Shown here: positions 17,221 through 26,280 of the stretch, piece by piece | Numbering within the stretch: the first letter of the stretch is position 1 | How the letters are laid out: each line of letters begins with the position of its first letter | NCBI GenBank assembly: GCA_002418285.1 | Contig: DIDT01000035.1 | Location: forward strand, 59,850-123,849 | Direction: 5' to 3' | DNA length: 64,000 nt | Source of the DNA: Phycisphaerales bacterium UBA5793 | GTDB taxonomy: Bacteria; Planctomycetota; Phycisphaerae; Phycisphaerales; UBA5793 | The notes under the pieces: generated by a model | Database searches by the model: none | What the model was told of the DNA's origin: nothing | What the model saw: only the letters and a program-made list of their open reading frames with translations | Program-made: the position numbers and the translations under genes

Positions 17221-19035
17221 ATGCAGCGGCGGCAGTACGTCAACACGACGCCCAAGGGCACAGAAACACTGGGGTGGCTGCTGCCTCGCGGTGCGCTCGC
17301 TATCGCGCTGAGCATCGTCTTTGTTCTGGAAGTCGGCTTCACCACTCCGCTCATTTCACCCGGGTGGTTCACAGCGCTCAAATCCGTCATCCTGCTAGGT
17401 CTGTGGGCGGCGCACATCACCGCCTACTACGTGCGCAAGGACCGCCTGGACTGGTTGAAACAGCGCGGCGTCGAACTGGCCATCCTCCTCGCAGCCACGG
17501 TGTTCATGTTCATCCACATGGGTGCTTCACACGCACTGGGCGGCCTGCTCATCCTCCACATTCTCCTCCAGAACTACGTCGCCACCGCCCAGCACGTCAT
17601 TCGATACAGCCTGCTCTTTGTCGGCAGTTTTGCCGTGCTCATCGGCCTGGGCACACTCCTGCTTATGCTGCCACGCGCCACGCCCGACGGCAACCCCATC
17701 GGGTTGCTCGATGCGCTGTTCACCTCCACCAGCGCCGTATGTGTCACCGGGCTCATCATCCGCGACACGGCCACCGAGTTCACCGAGTTCGGCCAGATCA
17801 TCATCCTCATTCTCATCCAGCTCGGCGGCCTGGGCATCATCATCTTCGGCGCGCTGCTGGCGACCATGCTCTCGGGATCCATCTCAGTCCGCCATGCTTC
17901 GAGCCTGCAGGAAGCAGTTTCAGCCGTCGAAAGCGGGCCGGGCAATGTCGAGCGTCTCGTGCGTTTCGTCGTCGTCGCCACACTGCTCACCGAAGCCGTC
18001 GGCGCCATCGTGCTCTACTTCGGCTGGATGCCCTACGCCGCCTCCGACGCCCGCATCGGCGATCATCTCGCCTTTCACAGCATCTTCATTTCGATCAGCG
18101 CGTTCTGCAATGCCGGCTTCTCGATCTACTCCGACAGCCTCGAGAGTTTTCGCTTTCACTGGACTTCGCACGCCGTGGTTTCTCCGCTCATCGTTTGCGG
18201 CGGCTTGGGCTTTCCCGTGCTCTACAACATGTGGCACGCCCTGGTCGCGCAGGTGAAATGGCGACTCGGCCGCACCACGATGCGCAAAATGCACCGCGAC
18301 CGCCTGGTGCGCCTCAACCTGCATACCAAAGTCGTGCTCGTCACCAGCGCTGTGGTGTTTCTGCTGGGCACGGCAGGCATCTTCGCCGGCCAACTAGTCC
18401 CCTATCTGCAAGCGTCATTGACCACGACGCCCACAGTCGACGCACCGCAACTCCCGCCGCTAAGTGGCGGCGAACTGGGCCGGCGACTGCTCGACGCCTC
18501 GTTCATGTCGGTTACCGCCCGCACTGCTGGATTCAACACGATGAACATGGAGGAACTCACCACCGCCAGCCGATTCGTGCTCATGATGCTCATGTGGATC
18601 GGCGGTTCGCCCGGCGGCACGGCCGGCGGCGTGAAGACCACCGTCGTGGCGGTGCTGCTGCTCACCATTCTCGCCACGTTGCGCAATCGTGATGAAACTG
18701 AGGTATTCAGCCGATCGCTGCCTGAGACACTCGTCCGCCGCGCCGGCGCGCTGGTCATGCTCGGTTTCGTCATCGTCGCCGGCACGACATTGTGCCTGAC
18801 GATCACCGAGTCCTTCCGATTCTCGTTTCACCTCTTCGAAGCCGTCAGCGCGACTTCCACAGTTGGGCTGACTCTGGGTCTGACCTCTGAACTGACGGCC
18901 TTTGGTCGCGTCGTGATCATCGCGGCGATGTTCCTTGGCCGCGTCGGACCGCTCGCCCTGCTCGGCGCCGTGGTTTTCGCCGGCAGGGACCAGGCCCGCT
19001 ACCGCTACCCATCCGAGCCGGTCATGCTCGGCTAA
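17221..19035 (+). CDS. trkH: TrkH/KtrB-family potassium uptake membrane subunit
   Basis: A 604-residue integral membrane protein of the SKT family. The four pore-loop regions can be read in order: TSTSAVCVTGL, SAFCNAGFSIY, TARTAGFNTMN (followed by GGSPGGTAGGVKTT) and SATSTVGLTLG, with the filter glycines conserved. It forms the K+-conducting subunit, gated by a cytoplasmic TrkA/KtrA ring encoded 37 bp downstream. The first 95 residues add extra hydrophobic segments before the core, longer than typical KtrB. No ribosome-binding site precedes the ATG; TATAAA ends 5 bp upstream, raising the possibility of a leaderless transcript. Confidence 0.94.
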   Translation: MQRRQYVNTTPKGTETLGWLLPRGALAIALSIVFVLEVGFTTPLISPGWFTALKSVILLGLWAAHITAYYVRKDRLDWLKQRGVELAILLAATVFMFIHMGASHALGGLLILHILLQNYVATAQHVIRYSLLFVGSFAVLIGLGTLLLMLPRATPDGNPIGLLDALFTSTSAVCVTGLIIRDTATEFTEFGQIIILILIQLGGLGIIIFGALLATMLSGSISVRHASSLQEAVSAVESGPGNVERLVRFVVVATLLTEAVGAIVLYFGWMPYAASDARIGDHLAFHSIFISISAFCNAGFSIYSDSLESFRFHWTSHAVVSPLIVCGGLGFPVLYNMWHALVAQVKWRLGRTTMRKMHRDRLVRLNLHTKVVLVTSAVVFLLGTAGIFAGQLVPYLQASLTTTPTVDAPQLPPLSGGELGRRLLDASFMSVTARTAGFNTMNMEELTTASRFVLMMLMWIGGSPGGTAGGVKTTVVAVLLLTILATLRNRDETEVFSRSLPETLVRRAGALVMLGFVIVAGTTLCLTITESFRFSFHLFEAVSATSTVGLTLGLTSELTAFGRVVIIAAMFLGRVGPLALLGAVVFAGRDQARYRYPSEPVMLG

Positions 19036-19072
19036 ACTCATCACTCGCGCCGCGTTCCCCGGAGCCGAAGGC

Positions 19073-19762
19073 ATGGCATCAGATCGATTTGTGGTCATCG
19101 GATTGGGTCGATACGGCTCGCGCCTCGCGGTCAACCTCGCCCGCGCCGGCGCGGAAGTCATCGCCATCGACCGCGATCGCGAGGTCGTCGAAGAGATTCG
19201 CGATCGTGTCACCCTCGCCGTCGCCATGGATGCCACTGACGAGCAGGCACTGCGCCTCCAGGGTGTCGACAAGGTCGGCATCGCCGTCGTCGCGATCGGC
19301 CATGATTTCGAGGCCAATGCCCTGACCACGGTCATCCTGAAGCACATCGGCGTCAAGCGCGTCATCAGCCGGGCCGGCAACCCCATGCAGGTGCGCATCC
19401 TCAGCCGCATCGGCGCCGATTCTGTCGTCAACCCCGAAGACGAGACCGCCGACCGATGGTCGCATAAATTGCTCGCGCCGTATCTCGTCGATCACATCGA
19501 GCTGGCGGAAGGCTACGGCCTGGTGCAGATGCCAACGCCGCGCGCCTGGGTCAACAAGACGCTGGCCGAACTCGATGTCCGCCGGACCTACAGCGTCAAC
19601 ATCGTCGCCATCAAGAAACGCGTGCTCACTTCGACGGCAACGGGTCAGGAGGAGTACGACGAAATGGTGATGGACACCCCCATGCCCACCAGTCGCCTCA
19701 ACAGCGATGACATTCTCATCATTGCCGGCCGCGACGAAGACCTCGAAGACCTGCCGCAATAG
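19073..19762 (+). CDS. trkA: TrkA/KtrA-type RCK regulatory subunit of potassium uptake
   Basis: A 229-residue cytoplasmic protein with one RCK_N domain (residues 1-130) and one RCK_C domain (about 140-229). The nucleotide-binding Rossmann motif is VVIGLGRYGSRLA at the N-terminus, followed by IDRD at the end of the second strand. A single RCK unit is the KtrA arrangement; E. coli TrkA has two in tandem. The ATG at 19073 places the first beta strand immediately after the start. Located 37 bp after trkH and surely co-transcribed. Confidence 0.93.
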   Translation: MASDRFVVIGLGRYGSRLAVNLARAGAEVIAIDRDREVVEEIRDRVTLAVAMDATDEQALRLQGVDKVGIAVVAIGHDFEANALTTVILKHIGVKRVISRAGNPMQVRILSRIGADSVVNPEDETADRWSHKLLAPYLVDHIELAEGYGLVQMPTPRAWVNKTLAELDVRRTYSVNIVAIKKRVLTSTATGQEEYDEMVMDTPMPTSRLNSDDILIIAGRDEDLEDLPQ

Positions 19763-19766
19763 CCCT

Positions 19767-21644
19767 TCAGCCCTTCCCCTCGCTCAACTTCACAAACTCC
19801 GCATGCAGCCGGGGATAAACCCGCCCATCGCGGAGTAGCTCGGCGTGCGTGCCCTGCTCGACAATACGCCCGGCGTCGATCACCAGAATTCGATCGGCTC
19901 GGCGAATCGTGCTCAGGCGATGCGCCACGACGAAACTGGTGCGACCTTCCAGCAGGCGTTCGAGCGACTGTTGCACACGCGCCTCGGACACCGTATCGAC
20001 GGCGCTGGTCGCCTCATCCAGAATGAGAAGGCGGGGTCTGGCCATGAGCGCGCGGGCAAAGCAGATCAACTGCCGCTGGCCGAGCGAAAGCGCCGAGCCA
20101 CGCTCGCCCACCTGCGTGTTGAAACCCTCGGGCAGCTCCTCGATAACATCCAGACAGCCCAGTCGCCGGCACACTTCGCGCACCTGTTCATCATTCGCTT
20201 CCGGACGGGCGAAGCGGATATTGTCGAGCACGCTGCCGGTGAAGAGGAAATTCTCCTGCTGCACGATGCCCGTCTGCTGATGTAGATCGCCCGGACTGAC
20301 AAGGCGAATGTCGATTCCATCGAGCATGATGCGCCCGCTGCCGTGCAGGTAGAACTTGGCGATGAGATTGATGATTGAAGTCTTGCCGCTGCCCGTGTGC
20401 CCAACCAGTGCGACCGTCTGACCCGGTTGAGCGGCGAACGTGATGTCACTCAGAACGGGCCGGTCTTTCAGATAGCCGAAGGTCACATTCTCAAACTCGA
20501 TCCACATGCCTTCGTCAACGCGAGGCAAGGTGACCACCGCGCGCTGATCAGGTTCGAGTTGCGCCGGAGCCGTATCGATGAGATGAAACACGCGCTCAGC
20601 GCCCGCCATCGCCTGAAGCACCACGTTGTACATGTCGCCGATAACAAGAATCGGCTGGAAGAACACGCCCGTCATCATCATGAACGCCAACAGGTCCGTC
20701 ACCGTCATCGCGCCCTTGGCGATGCGAAGTCCGCCAACCAGCAAGGCAATGGCGATGAACAACTGGCTCGTCACATCCATGAGCGGAAGATACAGCCCCT
20801 GCGCCTTGGCCACCACGAGATGCCGATCGCGATGCAGGTGACAGATACCGCGGAACATGTCGCTGTTGCGATCTTCGCGGGTAAACGCCTGCGTCACGCG
20901 GATGCCGGCAATCGACTCCGCCAGGTTGGCGGTCAGCAGGCTGTATGTCTCCTGCACGCGACGGTACGAGTTGGAAAGCAGTTGTCGAAACCGCCAGTTC
21001 ACCAGATAGACAAACGGGGCGCCGATGAGAACCGTCACCCCCAGCACCCAGTCATAGGCGAGCATGACGACGAGCGCATAGACCATCTGCACCACGGCGA
21101 TGGTCAAGCGAGGTGCAACTTCAGACAGCGCTCGGCGCAATGCGTCAATGTCGCTCGTGCCGCGCGCCAGAATACGCCCCACCTTGGTGCGATCGTAGAA
21201 GTCCATGCCGAGCACCTGCAGGTGCGCAAAGATCTCCGAACGCAGGTCGCGCACGACGCGTTCGGCCAGCGTCGCCACGGCCACCTGCCGGATACGCATC
21301 ACGACGTACCACAGCATCGCCAGGGTCACCAGCGCGCTCACGCCGATGTAGAGCCACTGCGTGGGCGTGACGCCGAGTTGGTCGCGCCAACTCTCAGGAT
21401 GCTGCTCAATCGCTCCGCCAATCGTCTGCGCCACGATGAGTGGAATGGTGCCATTGAGCACGGCCAGCACAACCGCGAGCACCATGATGCACCAGAACAG
21501 CACCGCATAGCGCATCATGCGGCCCGCCACGCGCCGCGTCATCGCCCAGTCAAAAGGCCGAATGCGCTCGCCGGCGTCATCACTCGGCGAAGCGGCGGTC
21601 AACACCTGAGCCGCGGTGAGGTTGGTCGCGCCGACCTGCGTCAT
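19767..21644 (-). CDS. ABC exporter half-transporter, subunit with consensus Walker B and degenerate signature
   Basis: A 625-residue fusion of a six-helix exporter membrane domain (about residues 35-345) and an ABC ATPase (380-625). Walker A is GHTGSGKT (415-422), Walker B LLILDE with catalytic Glu544, and the H-loop His is 575. The signature is LSLGQ (519-523) instead of LSGGQ. Its start overlaps the stop of the upstream half-transporter gene (ATGA). The defect here and the Walker B defect of the partner fall on the same composite ATP site in a heterodimer, as in TM287/288 or BmrCD. Substrate unknown; lipids, peptides or drugs are the usual cargoes. Confidence 0.93.
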   Translation of the reverse strand: MTQVGATNLTAAQVLTAASPSDDAGERIRPFDWAMTRRVAGRMMRYAVLFWCIMVLAVVLAVLNGTIPLIVAQTIGGAIEQHPESWRDQLGVTPTQWLYIGVSALVTLAMLWYVVMRIRQVAVATLAERVVRDLRSEIFAHLQVLGMDFYDRTKVGRILARGTSDIDALRRALSEVAPRLTIAVVQMVYALVVMLAYDWVLGVTVLIGAPFVYLVNWRFRQLLSNSYRRVQETYSLLTANLAESIAGIRVTQAFTREDRNSDMFRGICHLHRDRHLVVAKAQGLYLPLMDVTSQLFIAIALLVGGLRIAKGAMTVTDLLAFMMMTGVFFQPILVIGDMYNVVLQAMAGAERVFHLIDTAPAQLEPDQRAVVTLPRVDEGMWIEFENVTFGYLKDRPVLSDITFAAQPGQTVALVGHTGSGKTSIINLIAKFYLHGSGRIMLDGIDIRLVSPGDLHQQTGIVQQENFLFTGSVLDNIRFARPEANDEQVREVCRRLGCLDVIEELPEGFNTQVGERGSALSLGQRQLICFARALMARPRLLILDEATSAVDTVSEARVQQSLERLLEGRTSFVVAHRLSTIRRADRILVIDAGRIVEQGTHAELLRDGRVYPRLHAEFVKLSEGKG

Positions 21645-23578
21645 CGCACCACCTCCTGCGATTCGATCGTGTCCGAGTTCTCTTCACGATCGTGGTCCAG
21701 TTGCAACGTCGCCGCCTCGCGATAGTGTTCGCTGTCCCGCATCAGGTTCTCGTGCGTCCCTTGGGCGGTAATGCGGCCGCGCTCGACCACAAGCACCCGA
21801 TCCGCCCGTCGCAGCGTGCTCAGGCGGTGGGCAATCACCAGCGTCGTCCGCCCGTGCATCACGCGATCCAGATTGGCCGCGATGCGCACTTCAGTTCGCG
21901 CGTCGACGGACGCCATCGCATCATCGAGCAGCAGAATCGGCGCATCGGGCAGGATCGCGCGGGCGATGCTCAGCCGCTGCCGCTCGCCGCCCGAGAGCGT
22001 CAGGCCGCGCTCTCCGATGATCGTCTGGTAGCCGTCCTTGGAGGTGCTGACGAATTCCTCTGCAATCGCATCCTGCACCGCCCGCTGCACCGCTTCATCC
22101 GTAGCATCGGGCACGCCGAAGCGCACGTTATTCGCAATCGTGTTCGAAAACAGGAACGGCTCCTGAAAGACGACGCTGACGGCCCGTCGTAGCGCTGCCG
22201 GATCCCACTGCCGCACATCGACGCCGTCGACGAGCACGCGCCCGCTCGTGGCATCGTAGAAACGGCCGATGAGGTTGAAAATCGTGCTCTTGCCGCCTCC
22301 GGCCGGCCCGACCATCGCCACCGCCTCACCCGGCTCAACCACGAAGGACACATCTTCAAGCACCAGTGGTGAATCGGCACGATACCGGCACGACACGTGC
22401 TCGAACTCGATCCGCCCGCGGATCTCGCTCGGGGCATACGCATCGACCGGCGCGGCGATCTCGATCGGTGCATCAAGCAACTCGAACACCCGCGAAGCGC
22501 CCACGAGCGATTCCGGAATGCTCGAGGCGCTCGACACGATCGCATCCACCTGCCCCGCCAGTTGCCTCACGAGGCTGAAGAAGACCCACAGCGTCCCCAG
22601 AGCGATCCCTCCGGCCTCCGGGCCGATATTGACGAGGTGCCCGCCGTAAAGAAGCAGAATGGCGATCTGCAGGAAACCCAGCGTCATGATCCAAGGCAGC
22701 AGCGCGCTGTTCGTCTTCACGATTGACATCCGCGCGTCGTAGGCGTCGCTGTTGCGCTCGGCGAAGCGATCGATCACCTGCTTCTCCTGGCCGAATCCTT
22801 TGACGACCTTCACGCCGATGATGCACTCCTGCAGCGTCTGGATCAGGCGGTCAAGCGCCTCGCGATTGCGGCGCAATCGCGTCTCGATCGACCGACTGTA
22901 CTTCACGAGGATCCACGCCTGAACCGGAAAGACCACGAGCACCGCCAGCGTCAGCAGGGCGTGCTCGCGGAACATGTAGAACAAGAACAGCGTCAGTGCT
23001 GCCGTCGAGATGATCAACTGCAGCACCACTCCCTCGATGAACAGCCGCACCGAGCCGGCGTCTCCCGTCACCCGGTTGATCAATCCCCCCGAGTCGTGCG
23101 TGTCGAACCAAGAGAACCCGAGGCGCTGGAGTTTGTCGTACAGTGCGGTGCGCAGGTCGACGGTGATGCGCTGGATGAGCTTCTCGCTTGTCAGCCGCGT
23201 GCGGTAGCGGGCATAGGTCCGCAGCAACGTGATGGCCATGACCATGCCCGAGGCCAGCGCCAGCGTCTTCCACAGCACCCAGTCGCTCGGCGGGGCGATG
23301 CCCAGCGGCCAGTGCGGCTCAGCCACGGAATCGGGCTGGGCCTGGTGCCGCAGGATGTCCAGCGCCAGCCCGCTGTAGATGAACCCGCACAGCGCCAGCG
23401 CCTCGACGCCCACATCCCACACCAACGCCAGTACGCACCCCCAGCGATACCGCCACGTCAACCCAAACAGGCGACGGAAGTGGTCCGCCCGGTTGGTGAT
23501 GTTCGCGGCTGTATCCGACGGGGAAGCCTGTGAGGAAGAGTCGAACAGCGACACACGCGATGATAGGCGCGGCCGCAT
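21641..23578 (-). CDS. ABC exporter half-transporter, subunit with degenerate Walker B
   Basis: A 645-residue exporter half-transporter: membrane domain at about residues 35-350, ATPase from 388. Walker A is GPAGGGKS (424-431), signature LSGGE (528-532), H-loop His584. Walker B reads ILLLDD, so the catalytic Glu is replaced by Asp553. In a heterodimer with the overlapping downstream gene product, this Asp faces the partner's LSLGQ (degenerate site), while this protein's LSGGE faces the partner's Glu544 (active site). It is the first gene of the pair and divergent from the threonine dehydrogenase gene, 65 bp away, so a promoter must lie in that short gap; none is clear. Confidence 0.93.
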   Translation of the reverse strand: MRPRLSSRVSLFDSSSQASPSDTAANITNRADHFRRLFGLTWRYRWGCVLALVWDVGVEALALCGFIYSGLALDILRHQAQPDSVAEPHWPLGIAPPSDWVLWKTLALASGMVMAITLLRTYARYRTRLTSEKLIQRITVDLRTALYDKLQRLGFSWFDTHDSGGLINRVTGDAGSVRLFIEGVVLQLIISTAALTLFLFYMFREHALLTLAVLVVFPVQAWILVKYSRSIETRLRRNREALDRLIQTLQECIIGVKVVKGFGQEKQVIDRFAERNSDAYDARMSIVKTNSALLPWIMTLGFLQIAILLLYGGHLVNIGPEAGGIALGTLWVFFSLVRQLAGQVDAIVSSASSIPESLVGASRVFELLDAPIEIAAPVDAYAPSEIRGRIEFEHVSCRYRADSPLVLEDVSFVVEPGEAVAMVGPAGGGKSTIFNLIGRFYDATSGRVLVDGVDVRQWDPAALRRAVSVVFQEPFLFSNTIANNVRFGVPDATDEAVQRAVQDAIAEEFVSTSKDGYQTIIGERGLTLSGGERQRLSIARAILPDAPILLLDDAMASVDARTEVRIAANLDRVMHGRTTLVIAHRLSTLRRADRVLVVERGRITAQGTHENLMRDSEHYREAATLQLDHDREENSDTIESQEVVR

Positions 23579-23643
23579 TCACCCCGATATGATTACGGCC
23601 TGGTACAACCGACTTCGTCCCGCCCCGCTCCTCGGACCCTTCC

Positions 23644-24708
23644 ATGAACCAGCCTGATCCACAAACTCCCACCTCCGGCGGCGCTTCTCGCCACGGCGGA
23701 ACCCTCATCACCGGCGCCAACGGCGAATTCGGCCATGGCCTGATCCGCACCCTCTACGACGCCGGCCACCGCGACCTCATCGCCCTGGATGTACGCGACG
23801 TCGACGCGTCGCTCAAGTCGATGTGCCGCGAGACGATTGTCGGCGACATCACCGACGACGCCCTGCTCAGCCGCGTGCACGCGAATTATGAGATTCGCTC
23901 GATCTTCCACCTCGCCGCCCTGCTCAGCACGCGCAGCGAGTTCAACCCCGAAGCGGCGCACCAGGTCAATGTGGTCGGCACATTGCACCTGCTCAAGCTC
24001 GCCGTCGATCAGGCCTCATCGCACGGCCAGCCCGTCCGCTTCATGTTCCCCAGCAGCATCGCCGTCTACGGCGTGGGCAGCCTGGACCAGAAGACACGCG
24101 CCGGCGCCGTAAGCGAAGACCAGTGCCTGCAGCCCACCACGATGTACGGCTGCAACAAACTCGCTTGCGAGCACCTCGGCCGCTACTACGCCAAGCACTA
24201 CCGCCAACTCGCCAAGGACCGCCCCAGCGGTGAAGGTCGCGTCGACTTCCGCTGCATCCGTTTCCCGGGCGTGATCTCCGCCTTCACCCTGCCCTCAGGC
24301 GGCACGAGCGACTATGCGCCCGAGATGATCCACGCCGCGGCGCGCGGCGAGCCCTACGCATGCTTTGTGCGCGAAGATGCGAAGATACCGTTCATCACCA
24401 TGCCCGACGCGATTGAGGCTTTGCTCAAACTCCACGCCGCAGAGGCTGAGCAACTGACGCGCACAGTCTACAACATCACCGCCTTCGCCCCCAGCGCCGT
24501 TGAGATCGCCACCATCGTGCGCCGCCACTTTGACTCGGCTGACATCGCTTTTCGCCCCGACATCGAACGTCAAGGCATCGTCGATTCCTGGCCCGAGGAC
24601 ACGACCGACGCAGCCGCCCGCAAAGACTGGGGCTTCAAGCCGCAGCACGACCTCCAGGCGGCGTTCGAGGAGTACCTGATCCCGAACATTCGGGCGCATT
24701 ATGCCTGA
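23644..24708 (+). CDS. SDR-type NAD-dependent epimerase/dehydrogenase, probable L-threonine 3-dehydrogenase
   Basis: A 354-residue extended short-chain dehydrogenase. The NAD-binding motif is TLITGANGEFGHGL near the N-terminus, the catalytic tyrosine/lysine pair is in MYGCNKLACEHL, and a serine lies in MFPSSIAVYG. Features shared with bacterial SDR-type threonine dehydrogenases are FPGVIS followed by GGTSDYAPEM, the proline-containing IPFITMPDAIEALL, and the C-terminal SWPEDTTDAAARKDWGF. That enzyme oxidises L-threonine to 2-amino-3-ketobutyrate. Relative to typical members (about 315 residues) it has a longer N-terminus and an insertion near residue 190. No kbl (glycine C-acetyltransferase) gene is adjacent, so the role is probable rather than certain. 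Confidence 0.8.
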   Translation: MNQPDPQTPTSGGASRHGGTLITGANGEFGHGLIRTLYDAGHRDLIALDVRDVDASLKSMCRETIVGDITDDALLSRVHANYEIRSIFHLAALLSTRSEFNPEAAHQVNVVGTLHLLKLAVDQASSHGQPVRFMFPSSIAVYGVGSLDQKTRAGAVSEDQCLQPTTMYGCNKLACEHLGRYYAKHYRQLAKDRPSGEGRVDFRCIRFPGVISAFTLPSGGTSDYAPEMIHAAARGEPYACFVREDAKIPFITMPDAIEALLKLHAAEAEQLTRTVYNITAFAPSAVEIATIVRRHFDSADIAFRPDIERQGIVDSWPEDTTDAAARKDWGFKPQHDLQAAFEEYLIPNIRAHYA

Positions 24709-24760
24709 TCGCCATCCCGGTTTGGCTTTGTAGGCAGTACCGAAGGAGGATTTGACAACT

Positions 24761-25732
24761 ATGCGAGCGAATCCGATGTGGTCCTACGGCGTGCTCTTCC
24801 TCGCACTGCTGAAATTGCCGGCCGTGTTGGCGCAGAATCCGCCGGTGGAAGAAGAGATTGAACCCGCCAAACCGGTGTTCACACTTGTCGAGGCCGGAGC
24901 AGAGCCGCGCGTCGAATTGCGCTACAAGTATGCGGTCAACGTACAAGTCTCGTTCGGGTTGACCATTGACCAGACCGCGAAGCAGACGCTGGATGGCGAA
25001 GAGACTCCTGAGGCGGCGGTTCCGGCGATGGAATTCAGCCTGCGATGCACGACGGAGAGCGTCACGCCGGAAGGCGATGCCAAGGTTCGATGCGACCAAC
25101 TGCAGGCTCGGCCGCGCATCGATCCAGCCGATGAGATAACAGGCGAACCAGATCCTGATGCCGACGATGCCAATCCACTTCGAGGCAGGAGCATTCTTGC
25201 AGTTGTAAGCGATCGCGGTCTCGTTACCTCCGCCGGACTTCTGGAAGCCAATGGAACTGCGGCCGACGATGCCGAAGGACTCGCGTTTCTGAACCGTGAA
25301 CTGGAAGTTCTGTTCGCGATACTGCCTGAAGAGGCCATCGGCGAAGGAGCCAAGTGGGTCGTCGAAATGCACAGCGATGACGAGGGCATCTTCTCAAACG
25401 AACGTCATGAGTACCGCTTGCTTTCGGTGAAAGATGGTGAGATCGAACTCGAAGTCAAGTTCACATCAATCGCTCCAGAGCAGAAGTGGGCGCTGCCGGA
25501 ACTACCGGGCCAGAAGGCGACGCTTCGCTCGCTCAAGTCCACGGCGGAGGGGCGAATGACGATTCAGCTCGATCATGTACTGCCGGTTCGTGTCAATTTG
25601 GCCGGTGACACGGAGATGGAGGTTTCGATGAACGTCTTTGGTGAGACCATGGTCCTGAAACAGTCATTGGTCACGCGCATCATCGGTCAAAGAGCCGAAT
25701 CACCATCCGACTCGGACTCGCCAGAGCGGTGA
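24761..25732 (+). CDS. Secreted protein of unknown function
   Basis: A 323-residue protein with a signal peptide (hydrophobic residues about 6-20, cleavage likely after VLAQ). The mature part is acidic, with mixed beta character and an Asp/Glu-rich insertion near residues 125-140. No family was recognised; the layout (repeated strands such as GRMTIQLDHVLPVRVNLAGD) recalls the uncharacterised exported planctomycete proteins that have no motif. AAGGAGGA at 24743-24750 lies 11 bp before the ATG at 24761. A TTG at 24752 is too close to that site, so ATG was chosen. Confidence 0.75.
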   Translation: MRANPMWSYGVLFLALLKLPAVLAQNPPVEEEIEPAKPVFTLVEAGAEPRVELRYKYAVNVQVSFGLTIDQTAKQTLDGEETPEAAVPAMEFSLRCTTESVTPEGDAKVRCDQLQARPRIDPADEITGEPDPDADDANPLRGRSILAVVSDRGLVTSAGLLEANGTAADDAEGLAFLNRELEVLFAILPEEAIGEGAKWVVEMHSDDEGIFSNERHEYRLLSVKDGEIELEVKFTSIAPEQKWALPELPGQKATLRSLKSTAEGRMTIQLDHVLPVRVNLAGDTEMEVSMNVFGETMVLKQSLVTRIIGQRAESPSDSDSPER

Positions 25733-25755
25733 CGAGCGGCTCTGTACGTTTCCTC

Positions 25756-25791
25756 AAGAAAAACAAACTCGACGGCTTTCGCCGTCGAGTT
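25756..25791 (-). terminator. Strong intrinsic terminator, minus strand
   Basis: An 11-bp perfect stem (25781-25791 with 25766-25776) closed by a four-base loop that reads GAAA on the minus strand. On that strand it is followed by TGTTTTTCTT, a good U-tract. It ends the candidate RNA unit and any read-through from the zinc importer operon. On the plus strand it could also serve the secreted-protein gene ending at 25732, but there is no U-tract in that direction. Confidence 0.75.
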
Positions 25792-26116
25792 CGTTGTGCA
25801 AATTGATCGTTGTATCAAGGCTGCACATTCACGGGCTGCACATATCGCAGAACCCGTCGGAACTGCGCTATGCGTGCAGCCCCTTGATACAGACATACAG
25901 GTTCGTCACTGGATCACCTCGCTTTCGTAAACGGGCCTCCCGGTCGCGGCATCGACCCTCGGCGTGCCGCTCCGGCTTTGACTGCCCCGCACCGTCGCAC
26001 GGGGGACAACGCCCGTCGCACCGGGCTCATTTCGAGCCACAAGCGACGCTCGTCAGGTTCGGCTCCATCCGCCGCAGCCGGTTTGTCCGACCCTTTGGAT
26101 CTCACCTTGCCTGATA
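25757..26116 (-). ncRNA. Candidate stand-alone non-coding RNA, about 350 nt
   Basis: A promoter-like pair (26123-26150) and a strong intrinsic terminator (25756-25791) on the minus strand bracket about 350 nt without a convincing protein. The 3' half can fold into a long hairpin: 25811-25826 pairs over 16 bp with 25874-25891 around a 2-nt bulge, and inside it 25831-25839 pairs with 25847-25857. The 5' half has several GC-rich pairing segments. It was compared by eye with RNase P RNA, tmRNA, 6S and SRP RNA; none of their conserved cores was found. Short open frames exist (a GTG frame 26105-25914, then a 13-codon GTG frame 25909-25868 with GAGG 8 bp upstream), so a leader-peptide role cannot be excluded. 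Placed downstream of the zinc importer operon. Confidence 0.4.
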
Positions 26117-26150
26117 CTCAAGAGTATCGTCGAAAACAGGGAGTCGTCAA
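26113..26150 (-). promoter_or_regulatory. Promoter candidate with overlapping inverted repeat for the 25757-26116 RNA
   Basis: On the minus strand TTGACG (26150-26145) and GATACT (26128-26123) are 16 bp apart, with 5 and 4 matches to the -35 and -10 consensus. The -10 hexamer is one arm of a perfect inverted repeat, GATACTC-AA-GAGTATC (26113-26128). A dyad on the -10 could bind a repressor or be chance. It lies 130 bp beyond the last gene of the zinc operon, so the RNA would have its own start. Confidence 0.42.
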
Positions 26151-26280
26151 GAGAAATCTGGCCTTCTGGGAGCACGTCGAGCAGATTTTCTCTGGTCCGA
26201 TCAACCGGGGGCAAAAGGCCCTCCAAAGCCCCATGTCAAGGGCTCCCAGCGGGCAACGCCGTCGCCGCACCAGGCCCCTC

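Noticed and set aside
25811..25891. Integron attC-like site
   Set aside because: The imperfect inverted repeat recalled attC, but the end boxes do not fit GTTRRRY and RYYYAAC, and no integron integrase is present.
25757..26116. RNase P RNA, tmRNA or 6S RNA
   Set aside because: Length suited RNase P RNA, but the conserved GAGGAAAGTCC core and its partner are missing. The tmRNA tag frame and tRNA-like ends, and the 6S open-bubble plan, were also not found.
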